Positions 22,036 through 33,090 of a stretch of DNA of 64,000 nt are shown piece by piece. The notes under the pieces were generated by a model. It was not told the DNA's origin. It saw only the letters and a list, made by a program, of their open reading frames with translations, and did no database searches. This stretch comes from Kitagawia praeruptora (lineage: Eukaryota; Streptophyta; Magnoliopsida; Apiales; Apiaceae). Every line of letters begins with the position of its first letter. Within the stretch, counting starts at the first letter, position 1. The stretch is taken from contig CM075346.1 in assembly GCA_037693485.1 (NCBI GenBank), positions 121,818,001 through 121,882,000 on the forward strand, read 5' to 3'. Both the position numbers and the translations under genes were made by a program.

Positions 22036-24435
22036 ATGTCTAAGAAGGATTATGGAGTGAAGATACCGGTTCTTGATAGAGAAAATTACTTTCACTGGAA
22101 AGTAAAAATACGTCTACATCTCATGTCTATTGATGTAGGCTTTGTAGATTTCATTGAGAAGGGTCCTCATGTTCCAATGAAGGCTGCTTCAATAGTTGGT
22201 CTTGCTGCAGATGCACCAGACACTTACATTCCAAAACCTGTTTCTGAGTGGAGTACTGAGGATGTTGCAGAAGTCCACAAAGATAAAAAGACCATGAATA
22301 TTCTGTTTAATGGTTTAGAAACAGACATGGTTGACAATGTTATCAACTGTACTACCGCCAAGGAAGTATGGGACATTGTTCAAACCCTTTGTGAAGGTAC
22401 AGAACAGGTAAGGGAAAACAAGATGCAGCTACTGATCCAACAGTATGAGCACTTCCATTTCAAGAATGGAGAGACATTGAATGACACATTTAGTAGATTT
22501 CAAAAGCTACTGAATGGCTTGAAACTGTATGGAAGAATCTACCAAGTGAAAGATTCTAACCTCAAATTTCTGAGATCACTGCCCAAAGAGTGGAAGCCTA
22601 TGACTGTTTCTCTAAGAAACACTCAAGAGTACAAGTCATTTACTCTTGAAAGGCTCTATGGAACTTTAAAGACATATGAACTAGAAATGGAGCAGGATGA
22701 AGAAATTGAGAAGGCCCAAAAGAAAAGTGGGTCAGTTGCACTGGTTGCCAACTTGGAGCAGAAGGAGGAGAAGAGGACTAAAGCTGCTAAATCTACACCA
22801 AACAGGGAGGTTTGTGAAGGTAGAGCAGAATCAAGCAAAAGCAAGGAAAAGGTGTCTGAAGAAATGAGTGTCCTTCAGCAAGATGAATTGGATGAGATAG
22901 ATGAGCATTTAGCCTTTCTATCTAGGAGATTCTCTAAGCTAAAATTCAGAAGAAACTCTGGGGTGGCCAAGCCATTTAACAAGGATTTTTCTACAAGCAA
23001 CTATGTGGATAAATCCAAAATTAAATGCTACAATTGTGGAATTGCTGGTCACATGATAAGTGAATGTGGGAAGCCTATATCAGAGAACAAGGGAAAGCCA
23101 ACTGAAACTGTTGACTACAAGAAGAAATATTTTGATCTTCTGAGACAGAAAGGAAAGGCATTCATGACCCAAAAGTATGACTGGGCTGCTGATGGAAATC
23201 ATTCTGATGATGATGCTGAGTTTGTCAACCTTGCATTAATGGCTGATTATGAGCAGGAAGCAAGTTCAGCTAGCAATCAGGTATTTTCTACTAATCTCTC
23301 TGAGCTCACCAAAGAGGACTGCAATAGTGTTATAGATGAAATGTCTACTGAACTATATCACTTGAGTGTTACTCTTAAATCACTTACTAAAGAGAACAAT
23401 AGGATTAAAGAAACTAATCAGTTCTTAAGTGATAGAAATGCAGTTCTAGAAATTCAATTTCTAGAATTTGAGAAAATGAGAGTTGATTGCAATAATGCTA
23501 AAAGTGAACTTGAAGCTGTGTTAAAAAAAGAACTGATTTTAAGAGACCATCTTGAAAAAGAACAAGGGATAATTGCTAAATTTCAAAGTTGTAGGAATAT
23601 TTCTCAAAACATAATAAAAGTCCAGGGAATAGAATCACTTGTGAGGGATACCTGGACTCAAAATAAAAAGGAGCTAGAACCTTGCCTTGAGCATCTAGAG
23701 ACTATTTGTGAATCAACGGATAGTGATCATCCGTTGACAGATGAACCATCAACGGATGAGAGGTATCCGTCGACTAGCAAAAAGTCTGTTAGTAAGAAGG
23801 AACTCAAGAAACTGAATAATCAGTATGGTCTAGTAGCCAAGAACTTTGTTTCTGGTGAAAGTAGCCAAGCCAAATCAAGTGAGAAGGCTAAGGCAGGTGA
23901 TTTACTTAACAAAAAGGCTGTTGGTAAATCAGTTAATGAAAAGGTAGAGACTGAGGGTAAAAAGAAAAAGAACAGGAATGGTAAGATAGGCATTAACAAG
24001 AAAAACAATTATTCTCCTGACAAGTTTGCTCCTAGGAAAACTTGTGGTAATTGCAATAGTGTCAATCACCTATCTTCTAATTGCAAGTCTGTTAAAAGGA
24101 CTCCTGTTCATGTACCTCAATCTATGCCAAGTATGCCTGCAATGCCTGGTTTGTATCAGAATGCTAGTTTTTCAAATCCATATGTGAACATGCCATATGT
24201 GCCTAATCCTTATTTTCAATCTGTGAATATGCCACAAATGTCATGGAGCATTCCTAGCATGGATAATATGTATGCCAATTTTCCACAAATGCATGCATCA
24301 AATATTTATGCAAATGAGCATCTGTCAAAACCTATCACTCAAGTATCTACACCCAAAGTGAAGATTGCTAAGAGTGTAAAACCAAAGGCTAACAAGAAAG
24401 GACCCAAGGAAACTTGGGTACCAAAATCAACTTGA
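22036..24435 (+). pseudogene. Copia-2 gag
   Basis: I prefer the ATG at 22036 (MSKKDYGVKIPVLDRENY) over an upstream in-frame ATG at 22006, because the family starts close to the LDRENYFHWK block. After a capsid region (UBN2-like, VWDIVQTLCEGTEQVRENKM) come zinc knuckle 1 (CYNCGIAGHMISEC, near 23029), a strong coiled coil (about 23310-23600), a linker bearing four TCAACGGAT-type motifs, zinc knuckle 2 (CGNCNSVNHLSSNC, near 24043) and a Met/Pro-rich tail. The frame closes at TGA 24433-24435. Protease continues in another frame, so one base appears to be missing near 24425-24435. Confidence 0.93.
23713..23772. repeat. TCAACGGAT motif cluster inside Copia-2 gag
   Basis: Exact copies start at 23713 (plus), 23729 (complement) and 23749 (plus). 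A variant, ATCCGTCGA, starts at 23765. In frame, the plus copies encode STD and the complement copy encodes HPLT. The cluster lies in a linker between the coiled coil and the second zinc knuckle. Confidence 0.9.
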
Positions 24436-27400
24436 TTTGTGTTTTGGAATGTGTGCAGGGAAATAAGAGGAATCTATGGTACCTAGACAGTGGATGTTCT
24501 AGGCATATGACAGGAGATTCAACCCTGCTCACAGAGTTCAAGGAGGAAGCTGGCCCTAGAATTACCTTTGGAGATGACAGCAAAGGATATACTAAGGGAT
24601 ATGGCTTGATTACAAAGGACAATGTCATCATTGAAGAAGTGGCTTTAGTTGAATGTTTGAAGCACAATTTGCTGAGTGTCAGTCAGATTTGTGACAAAGA
24701 CTATGAAGTAAAGTTCACTAAAGAAGCCTGTGTTGTTTCTACCAAGGAAAACAACAATGTGGTTCTGACAGGCTTTAGAAAAGGAAATGTTTACATAGCT
24801 GATTTCAACTCAGTATGCTCAGAATCCATTACTTGTCTCTTCAGCAAAGCAAGCAATGATGAGAGTTGGCTATGGCATAAAAAGCTGTCTCATTTGAATT
24901 TTAAAGTTATGAATGATTTGGTAAGAAAGGATCTTGCTAGAGGAATCCCTCAATTGGAGTTCATCAAGGATGGATTGTGTGATGCCTGCCAATTAGGGAA
25001 GCAAAAGAAATCATCCTTCAAGAGCAAGACAGAGTCATCCATTGTTAAGCCCCTTCAATTGCTGCATATGGACTTATTTGGTCCAGTAAATGTCATGTCC
25101 ATTTCAAAGAAGAAATACTGCCTGGTGATTGTGGATGATTTTTCTAAGTTTACATGGACCTTCTTTCTGCACTCCAAAGATTGTGCAAGTGAAATCATCA
25201 TCAATCATCTCAGACTAGTGAACAATGGTTCTGAAGTAAAAGTACAAAGAATCAGGAGTGACAATGGCACTGAATTCAAAAATTCCACAATGAAGATTTT
25301 CTGTGAAGAGAATGGAATTGTCCATGAGTTTTCTGCTGCTAGAACACCTCAACAAAATGGGGTTGTTGAAAGGAAAAACTCTCATTGAAGCAGCTAGAAC
25401 AATGTTAAGTGAATCAAGATTGCCAACATATTTCTGGGCTGAAGCTGTCAACTCTGCCTGCTTCACTCAGAATATTTCCTTGATCAATCAAGCTAGAGGA
25501 ATGACTCCTTATCAGTTATTCACCAACAAGAAACCAACGTTAGCTTTTCTTCATGTCTTTGGATGTAAGTGTTTTGTGCTAAGAAATCATGGAGATAACT
25601 TGGGCAAATTTGAAGCAAAGTCAGATGAAGCTATCTTTGTTGGATATGCAGCAGGGAAAGCCTATAGAGTCTACAATCTAAGAACCAACATTGTTATGGA
25701 ATCTGTACATGTTGTGTTTGATGATCAAAAGATTCTAGGTCTAAATGATGAAGGCTTCCATGAAAAGTTGAGATTTGAAAATAAGGTAGAAGGAAGAATG
25801 TACATTGATGATGATGAGGAAAATGAAGATCATGGCCTTGGAAATTCACCTAGAGTTGTTGGTCCAACTAGAAGTGATGCTAACACTGGAAATGAAGCAT
25901 CCGTTGACAGTCATACTAGATCATCAGATGCATCCGTTGACAGGCATTCTCATGTATCCGTCGACAGGCAAAATGGAGCATCCGTTGATAGACAAAATGA
26001 TGCATCTGTTGACAGTCAACTTCATAACTCCTCAAGGACAACAAACTCAGGGGGAGTTTCTCAAAGTCAAAACTCAATGATCAATCAACAAGATCATGCT
26101 CACTTAGATGAACCAACCTCGTCTAGATCAAACCTTCCACCTTCAAGAAAATGGACCAGAGATCATCCTTTTGAATTAATCGTTGGTGACTCAAACTCAA
26201 GAGTCCAAACTAGGAGGGCCACACAAGAAGAATGCCTATACAGTAGTTTCCTGTCTCAAGAGGAACCTAAGAAAGTGGAAGATGCCCTTCTAGATCCAGA
26301 TTGGGTCTTAGCAATGCAAGAAGAGCTAAACCAATTTGAGAGAAATAAAGTATGGAAGCTTGTGCCCAAACCTGATGATAGAGGTATCATAGGTACCAAA
26401 TGGGTTCTCAAGAATAAGACTGATGAAAATGGCATAATTGTGAGGAATAAAGCTAGATTAGTGGCAAAGGGCTATTCTCAAGAAGAAGGAATAGATTTTG
26501 ATGAAACTTTTGCTCCAGTGGCAAGACTTGAGGCAATTAGAATTTTCCTAGCCTATGCAGCACATGCCAATTTCAAAGTCTATCAGATGGATGTCAAAAG
26601 TGCCTTTCTAAATGGGGAACTGGAAGAAGAGGTATATGTCCATCAACCTCCTGGCTTTGAAGATCCAGAATTTCCAGATTATGTATATCTTCTCTTGAAA
26701 GCACTTTATGGTTTGAAGCAAGCACCAAGAGCCTGGTATGACACTTTATCTCAATTTCTTTTGGAGAATCACTTCACTAGAGGTACAGTAGATAAAACTT
26801 TATTTCATAGAAATGTCAATGGTTCTTCAATACTTGTTCAAATCTATGTAGATGATATTATTTTTTGGTCTACAGATGAGAAGCTTTGTAAAAGGTTTGC
26901 CAAACTTATGCAAAGTAGGTATGAAATGAGCATGATGGGTGAATTAACTTACTTTCTTGGCTTACAAGTAAAGCAAGTTAATGAGGGAATTTTCATAAGT
27001 CAAACAAAATATATTTATGATCTCTTAAAGAAATTTGACTTAATGGATTGTGCCTCTGCAAAAACACCTATGGCCACTGCAACTAAGCTTGAGTTGAATA
27101 CTAAGGAAAAATCTATGGACATCTCAAGCTATAGAGGCATGGTAGGCTCACTTCTATATCTAACAGCTAGTAGACCTGATATAATGTTTTCCACATGTCT
27201 TTGTGCTAGATTTCAAGCTGACCCTAGAGAGTCTCACTTGATTGCTATTAAGAGAATTTTCAGGTATCTCTAGGGAACACCAAACCTTGACATTTGGTAC
27301 CCAAGAGATTCTGGCTTTGATCTAATTGGCTATTCAGATGCAGACTATGCAGGTTGCAGAATTGATAGGAAAAGTACTACAGGCTCCTGTCAGTTTCTAG

Positions 27401-27789
27401 GGAATAGGCTTGTGTCATGGTTCAGTAAGAAACAGAACTCAGTCTCCACTTCTACAGCCGAAGCTGAGTACATTGCAGCTGGAAGTTGTTGTGCACAGAT
27501 TCTTTGGATGAGGAATCAACTTATTGACTATGGTCTAAAAGTTGAGAAGATTCCAATTTTCTGTGACAACACTAGTGCTATTGCCATCACAGAAAATCCA
27601 GTGCAACATTCGAGAACCAAGCATATTGACATCAAATACCATTTCATCAGAGAGCATGTGATGAATGGTACAGTAGAAATGCACTTTGTGCCAAGTGAAA
27701 TGCAGCTTGCAGATATCTTCACCAAGCCTCTTGATGAATCTTCATTCACAAGGTTGGTAGGTGAACTAGGTATGCTTAATTTTTCATAA
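24414..27789 (+). pseudogene. Copia-2 pol: protease, integrase, RT, RNase H
   Basis: Protease: WYLDSGCSRHMTGD (near 24478). Integrase: LWHKKLSHLN and CDACQLGKQKKSSF, then the D,D,E blocks HMDLFGP, RSDNGTEF and QQNGVVERKN. At 25375-25385 the frame slips inside the conserved ERKNRTL block; a 5-base (or 2-base) loss would explain it. RT: KARLVAKGYSQEEGIDF, YQMDVKSAFLNGELEE and YVDDIIFWST. TAG at 27271-27273 follows FRYL. RNase H: SDADYAGCRIDRKSTTG and STAEAEYIAAG, ending DIFTKPLDE and a TAA at 27787. A linker between integrase and RT holds five motif copies in 8-codon repeats. Confidence 0.94.
25899..26012 (-). repeat. ATCCGTTGA motif cluster inside Copia-2 pol linker
   Basis: Exact complement-form copies start at 25899, 25932 and 25980, with variants at 25956 (ATCCGTCGA) and 26004 (ATCTGTTGA). 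The last four are spaced 24 bp apart. The reading frame here gives SVD, not the HPLT seen in gag and ORF3, although the DNA word is the same. Confidence 0.92.
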
Positions 27790-28299
27790 TTCCTAGTGGT
27801 ATCTAATAATACTGTATTGCAGCTAGAAATGTGTTTTGATTTACTTGAGAATTAAAAACTCTCAGAATAACTCTTAGCAGAAATTTTGTCTAAGGCAAAA
27901 TTTGCTTATCAACGGATATCCTTTTATCCGTTGGTAGTGTAAACACATTACTAGATTTTCGTATGTCAACGGATAACAGGTTGTCCACGTCATCGATGGA
28001 TAAACTGTTTTCTCAACCGTCCAATCTTTATCCGTTGATATACATATTCTTTTTATATAGCCGTTGATAAACGTGTATAATTAGTCACGGCTGTACTTCT
28101 TTTCTTTTCATTTATTGTCTGACAGTTACTTTTGACCAATGGGGTAATTACTCTTAATTATTTCATTTTTAATTCTTGGAATATATAAAAGGCTGTTTTG
28201 TATCCTCACATTTCACCTTTATTCATTTTCAAGAGTCTCATTAGTTAACTGCATCTTCTTCACTAAATCTCTCTCTGCAACAAAAGCTCAAACACTCCA
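27790..28299. other. Copia-2 spacer between pol and ORF3, with motif copies
   Basis: About 510 bp with no ORF. Exact motif copies start at 27909 and 27966 (plus) and 28030 (complement). Variants are at 27926 (ATCCGTTGG), 27993 (TCGATGGAT) and 28059 (AGCCGTTGA). A GGAATATATAAAAGG TATA-like sequence near 28179 lies about 120 bp before the ORF3 ATG. It could be an internal promoter for an ORF3 transcript. Confidence 0.6.
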
Positions 28300-31200
28300 A
28301 TGGCGCCTATTGTTAAGATGATGTCTTCCACCGGGTTTACCTATGAGAAGAACAATTTCGCGGCCTTTGTTGATACTGTGAACGCTCCAGAAGCATATCA
28401 CACCATGATGAATTTCGTGAAGAAATGCAAACTGTCATATGCTATGACTGCCACCACTCCTCTAATCCATGAGGTTATCGAAGAGATGTGGGCATCTGCT
28501 GAGTACAATGGCACAGACGGTACACTTGCTTTTTCTTTAAAGGGTAAAAATTATGTAGTTAATTCTGATGTGTTAACTGCTTGTTTAAAATTGCCTGAGA
28601 ATAACTGTCTGAAGGAACCCAGTAATGCTGAAATTGTTACCATGCTTAATTCCATAAATTATACCCTTATTACTGAGAACTTAGGGAAAATTGTTAGGAA
28701 AGGTATGGTTAAGGAATGGAGTTATCTTTGTGATGTCTTCATTAAAACTTTTTCTGGCAAGATTAGTAACTTTGATGCTGTTACCAACTCCATGCTAGTT
28801 ATGCTATGTATGCTTTTAACTGATAAATTCTATAATTTTGGCACACTAGTCATGTATGAGATAGCAGCTAAATTAAGTAAAAAGGAAACTAGGAGCAAGA
28901 ATGTTTATTTTGCTAGATTTTTAATGCTCCTAGCACTGCATGTATCTGAGAATGAGCTATCCATTGCTAACCCGGATAGCAAGTTCAATTGTTTTGTTCA
29001 GGAGAAGAGAGTCTTAAGTGATTTGATTCGAATGAACCTAAATGCAGAAGTACAATTGGTATATCTACCAATTGTTCAGGTAACTGTTTCCAACCCTGAA
29101 ATTCCTATCTCTACCCAAATTTCTTTGCCTTCCATTGTCACAATGGAGTCTGTAGTTGTGACCAAACAGGCTCCTACCCAAGTGACTAAATCCAAAGTTT
29201 CAAAACCACAATCTAAAAGACAAACCTCAGGTGTCTCTCAAAAGGCACCTGTTGCAAAAACTACCAAAACTCTTGAGGGGAGTGTGAAGGTGGTAGTGAG
29301 TGGTGAGGGACAGGGTGAACATCAAAGAAGCCCTAAGGATAAGGAAGGTAAGGCAGGTGCAACCAACATTTCAGTCTCTCAAAAGACTGTTAATGAACCT
29401 TCAAGCCAAATTCTAGTTACATCCTCTCAACAGGGTGTGACTACTAATTTAAGTTCCATTCCAGGAACACTGCACAAAAGGGCAAGAGACACAGATAGCT
29501 CTCACTCAAAAACCTATGGTAGAAGAGTAAAGTCCAAAACCATTGGGGAATCACAGGGTGCACACACAGTACAGCAAACTGTACCTTCTCAAATTCAGTT
29601 TGATGTGACTTCAATAAATGTGGAGTCACAGCCCCTTGATCTTAACCTTCAAATCGATACACATTTTAATCCACCATCACCAACTCCATCTCTGGATGTG
29701 GATATGATATCTACATCAATTCCTGATTCTCCATCTTTAAAATTCTTGGAGAAGCCCCACTCAACAATTGGTGGTCATCATCTTTTAGATGATTTGTTGG
29801 GCCATCAATCTTCCATTCCTGAATTCACAACACTATCTATGGCCTCTTCCTTAAAATCAATCACCACAGATTCAGTGTTGGTTTTCACTTCAACGGATAC
29901 TCTTTTTCCTTCATCAACGGATATCCTTCATCCGTTGACAAGTGTTTCTCCATCAACGGATGTGTCTACAACTAATCATCCGTTGACAGCAATAACTACT
30001 ACATCAACGGATACACTTTATCCGTTGACAACTCTCTCTACCACTGCAAAATGTGACATTCCCATGTCAACTGTGGAGGAGTTTGTAGTAGTTGAAACAC
30101 TTTTAGGAATGAGGGAAGGGAGTGAGAGGCTGCCTTGTGAGCAGGCAAAGGGAGAGAAAAATAATGAGAGGCTGACCATTTCTTCCGGTCAGGCAAAATG
30201 AGAGCAAGAGCGTCCCACCTTAGTAGGTGAAGGTGAGGGTGTGAGAGGTGTGAGCCAGGGGGAGTCCCTGATGCAAGAAAAGAGAGATGAGAGGAGAGAA
30301 GGGACTACAGGAGAAATAAGGCAGGAAGATTCAGCCATTGCAAGTGAGTTAATGGAGGTTAATGAAGCTTCCAAAGAGATGGAATTTCGACAAGAATATC
30401 AGTCAATTATTGACTCCATCTCTTTGGATCTTGAAACCTTTACTCATCCTGTCTCTGCCTATCAAGTCATGGCACAACAGGGCAATGTGGAGGCAGAGGA
30501 GGCAATGAAACTAGTGCACACCTCAGAATCTCTACAAAGAGCAAAAGAAGCTTTAACAGCTCTGCCTTCAGAAGCTGACAGTGAAGAGTTTGGCAGTGAT
30601 GACAGTCAAAGTTCAGATGGTGAAGAAATCAATGAGGAGGAGACTCCAGAATGGATGTTTTCCAATGCCACTAAACTTGGGGATCTCAATGTGGAAATCA
30701 TGAAGCAATATCAATCTGCTAAGGCTGAGCACCAAACTGCAAAACCACAGAGAAAGACTGTTCTTGAGCAGGTTATGACCTCATTGAAATTACAAAAGAT
30801 GCAATCTGTTATTCAAAGAACACAACAAGAGGAGGTCATGTCTGCAATTAGAGATATGAAGATAGCACTAGATGCCATGATTGAGGCACTAGCTCCTACT
30901 ACCATTCAGAAGGTGCTTACTAGCAAACTTCTCAAAGAAGATAGCCTGGCTAAGTCTGTTCAGCTTCTTTCCTCCAGAGTGGATAGTATGGAATCTCAAA
31001 TGCAAACAATCATTGCTAATCAATCAAAACAAACTCAACTACTGGAAATGCTACTTGCAGCTTCACCCCCAACCCTTGATGCTAACAAAAAGGGGGAGAA
31101 AATGGGAACAAGCAAAGAAGAGGCTGCAACATCATCTGGTCAAATTCAAGCTACCAGTAGTAATATAGCACAGATTGAGGGGGAGCAACAGCCAATTGTA

Positions 31201-32716
31201 GTGGTCAATCCAACAGAGCTTGAAATAAAGGCTTCCCTTGTGAAGAAACAAGTGGCTCTGCCTGAGATTCAAAGTTTAGAAGAAATCTCAGATGGTGAAA
31301 GGCAAGCCAGAATAGAAGCTTTGGAAAAGATCAACAAGGAGACTAATGAAAGAATTCTAAAGACAGAGAGGATGATCAATGAATCAATTGCATCATCTCT
31401 GTTTCTTAATGCTCAATCTTCTGCTCCAACAATATCAACCACAATCATGAAGGTGCTCACTCCAAAGATTGTGGCTCCTACATTCTATGATGTTGAGCCA
31501 TCATATGTCAAAGAGTTTGAACCAGTCATCAAAACCAGAGCCTACTCACCTCCAAAGGAAAATGGGAAGAACAAGCTTCAATTAGACTACCCATTTCCCA
31601 AGGATGATGAAGAAAAGCTAATGGGAAAAACAATCATTGAGTTCAAAGAGCAGACAAATAAGAGTGTAAGAGATTGGATGGCTATAATTATAAGGAATGG
31701 AAAAGTATTAAATATATCCAACAGCCATCCTAGATTTGTGGAAGCTAAAAGAGAAGAAGTCTCCAGAATCCAAAGGGAAGCTCATCCAAGTACAGAAAAT
31801 CAACATGAAAACTCAGATAAGAAGCAAGCCAGGCTGGCTCAAGAGTTAATGGATGAGGTAGAGGTTGAAATGAAGGAACCTGAGGAAGTTCCCAAAACCA
31901 AACCTAAAAGAAGGAAAGCTAAAACCAAAAGGGTTCTTTCTCCAGAACTCTCTCCAGAAAAAGAAACCACTGGCTCATCAGTATCTATATCTGCAACAGT
32001 AATCGACCCAACTGTGAACTTTCATGGTGACCCCATAATGCCTAAAGAAGAACCAATGAATTTTGATTCAATTGAAGTTCCTTCATTCTTGCTGAATCCA
32101 AAACAGAAGAAAAGGGCTCCAAAGAAGCAACTTTCAAAGGGACCAGTTCAAGTTACTAGGGTACCTGCTATTGTCAAACAACCAATCTTGGAAAACAAAG
32201 AAGACTTTATCTATCAGGCAGAAATTGAAGAATACTCTGGCATGAATCTATTTTTGGATGAATTGTCAGAAGTAAGAGGAATTGACAAGTACAAGAATCA
32301 GCCTGAGAGATTAGTGTTTGTCTACAAGGGAGGAAGTCAGAGGACATGGCCATTACAGAAGGTTCTTGGAGAGAATTATCATACATTGACCAAAGTGTTC
32401 TCAGCATTCAAGAGACACACAGGGTTCTCTGAGACAGCTAAAAAGGGAGATAATTAGCAGAATAGAAGAAATAAGGAGAGAATGGAACTCACCCTCAAGT
32501 CTACCAAAGAAAATGAAGATCCCATTTAATGGACAGAAAATCCACATTCAACCCTTTTGGATGATGGAGTTCAGGGATGAAGAGGGCACTAGGAGATTCT
32601 TCAGGTTAGAAGACCAACTGTCAAAGGCTAGTTCTGAATACCTAAGATGGTTACAACTAAAGCTAAATCCAAAAGTTGTTGAAGAAGATATCTTCTATAG
32701 GCAACTTCAAGTGTAA
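28300..32716 (+). pseudogene. Copia-2 ORF3 (env-position, SIRE-like), one stop and one frameshift
   Basis: ATG at 28300 (MAPIVKMMSSTGFTYEKN). The frame is stopped by TGA at 30199-30201, continues in the same frame to TAG at 32455-32457, then continues after a one-base shift to 32716 (KMKIPFNGQKIHIQPFW). The N-terminal 250 residues look globular (a plant-transposon-protein-like region, then VMYEIAAKLSKKETRSKNVY). The middle is Ser/Thr/Pro-rich with seven motif copies. The C-terminal half is acidic and coiled-coil-rich (VQLLSSRVDSMESQMQTII) with a basic stretch near KPKRRKAKTKR. I see no convincing signal peptide or membrane span, so calling it an envelope protein would rest only on position. 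Confidence 0.85.
29890..30028. repeat. densest TCAACGGAT/ATCCGTTGA cluster, in Copia-2 ORF3
   Basis: Seven exact copies lie in 139 bp. Plus copies start at 29890, 29914, 29953 and 30004; complement copies start at 29930, 29978 and 30020. Plus and complement copies are mixed, with start-to-start spacings of 24, 16, 23, 25, 26 and 16. Plus copies encode STD and complement copies encode HPLT or YPLT. Adjacent opposite copies could pair into short stems in RNA. Confidence 0.95.
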
Positions 32717-32948
32717 ATTGAGTCCAACTCTGCCAAGGAAGGAAAGTCAAGGGTGCAGCCAACCAGAGAGAGGAAACATCATTAATTTTCTCAATCTAAA
32801 GGAGCACATCTCTGATAAGTTTCTTAAAGCTTTCTGTTTTTAATTTTTGTAGCTTAATACAATTTTTGCATACTGTAGTGTATAAATCTTTAGGAATGTT
32901 TTGTTATCATCAAGGTTCTGAATTTATGCTTTATTGCCATCAAGTATA

Positions 32949-32960
32949 AATTGGGGGAGA
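32949..32960 (+). other. polypurine tract of Copia-2
   Basis: AATTGGGGGAGA lies just before the TGTTAGG that starts the 3' LTR. Confidence 0.85.
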
Positions 32961-32961
32961 T

Positions 32962-33090
32962 TGTTAGGAATATGTTGTAGTTGATGATAACTTAACATTC
33001 AAGCAAAATTGTATAAGTCAAGTTTTGTAACTGTCAACGGATAAGACTTTATAACTCTATTCGTTGACAGGTAGCTCATCAACGGATGAG
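32962..33090 (+). repeat. truncated 3' LTR of Copia-2
   Basis: 129 bp identical to 20992-21120, ending at GGATGAG. The next base is already gypsy pol (GCAGTTCTTATGCAAG). About 856 bp of LTR are missing, including its right end and the insertion's right target duplication. Motif copies remain at 33034 and 33079, with one variant between them. Confidence 0.95.

Larger units (their letters stand above)
20992..33090 (+). mobile_element. nested SIRE-type Ty1/copia element Copia-2, right LTR truncated
   Basis: A 12.1-kb insertion in gypsy pol. The order is 5' LTR, methionine primer site, gag with two zinc knuckles, pol, a spacer, a long third ORF, a polypurine tract and the first 129 bp of the 3' LTR. 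Those 129 bp are identical to the 5' LTR, so the insertion looks recent. A large third ORF downstream of pol is the hallmark of the SIRE/Maximus (agrovirus-like) lineage. The copy is dead: a frameshift between gag and pol, a frameshift in integrase, a nonsense codon before RNase H, a stop and a frameshift in ORF3, and loss of most of one LTR. Confidence 0.95.

Noticed and set aside
29890..30028. Regularly spaced short repeats resembling a CRISPR array
   Set aside because: The words are 9 bp, occur in both orientations inside an ORF, and the genome is a plant's; there is no repeat-spacer structure or cas gene.
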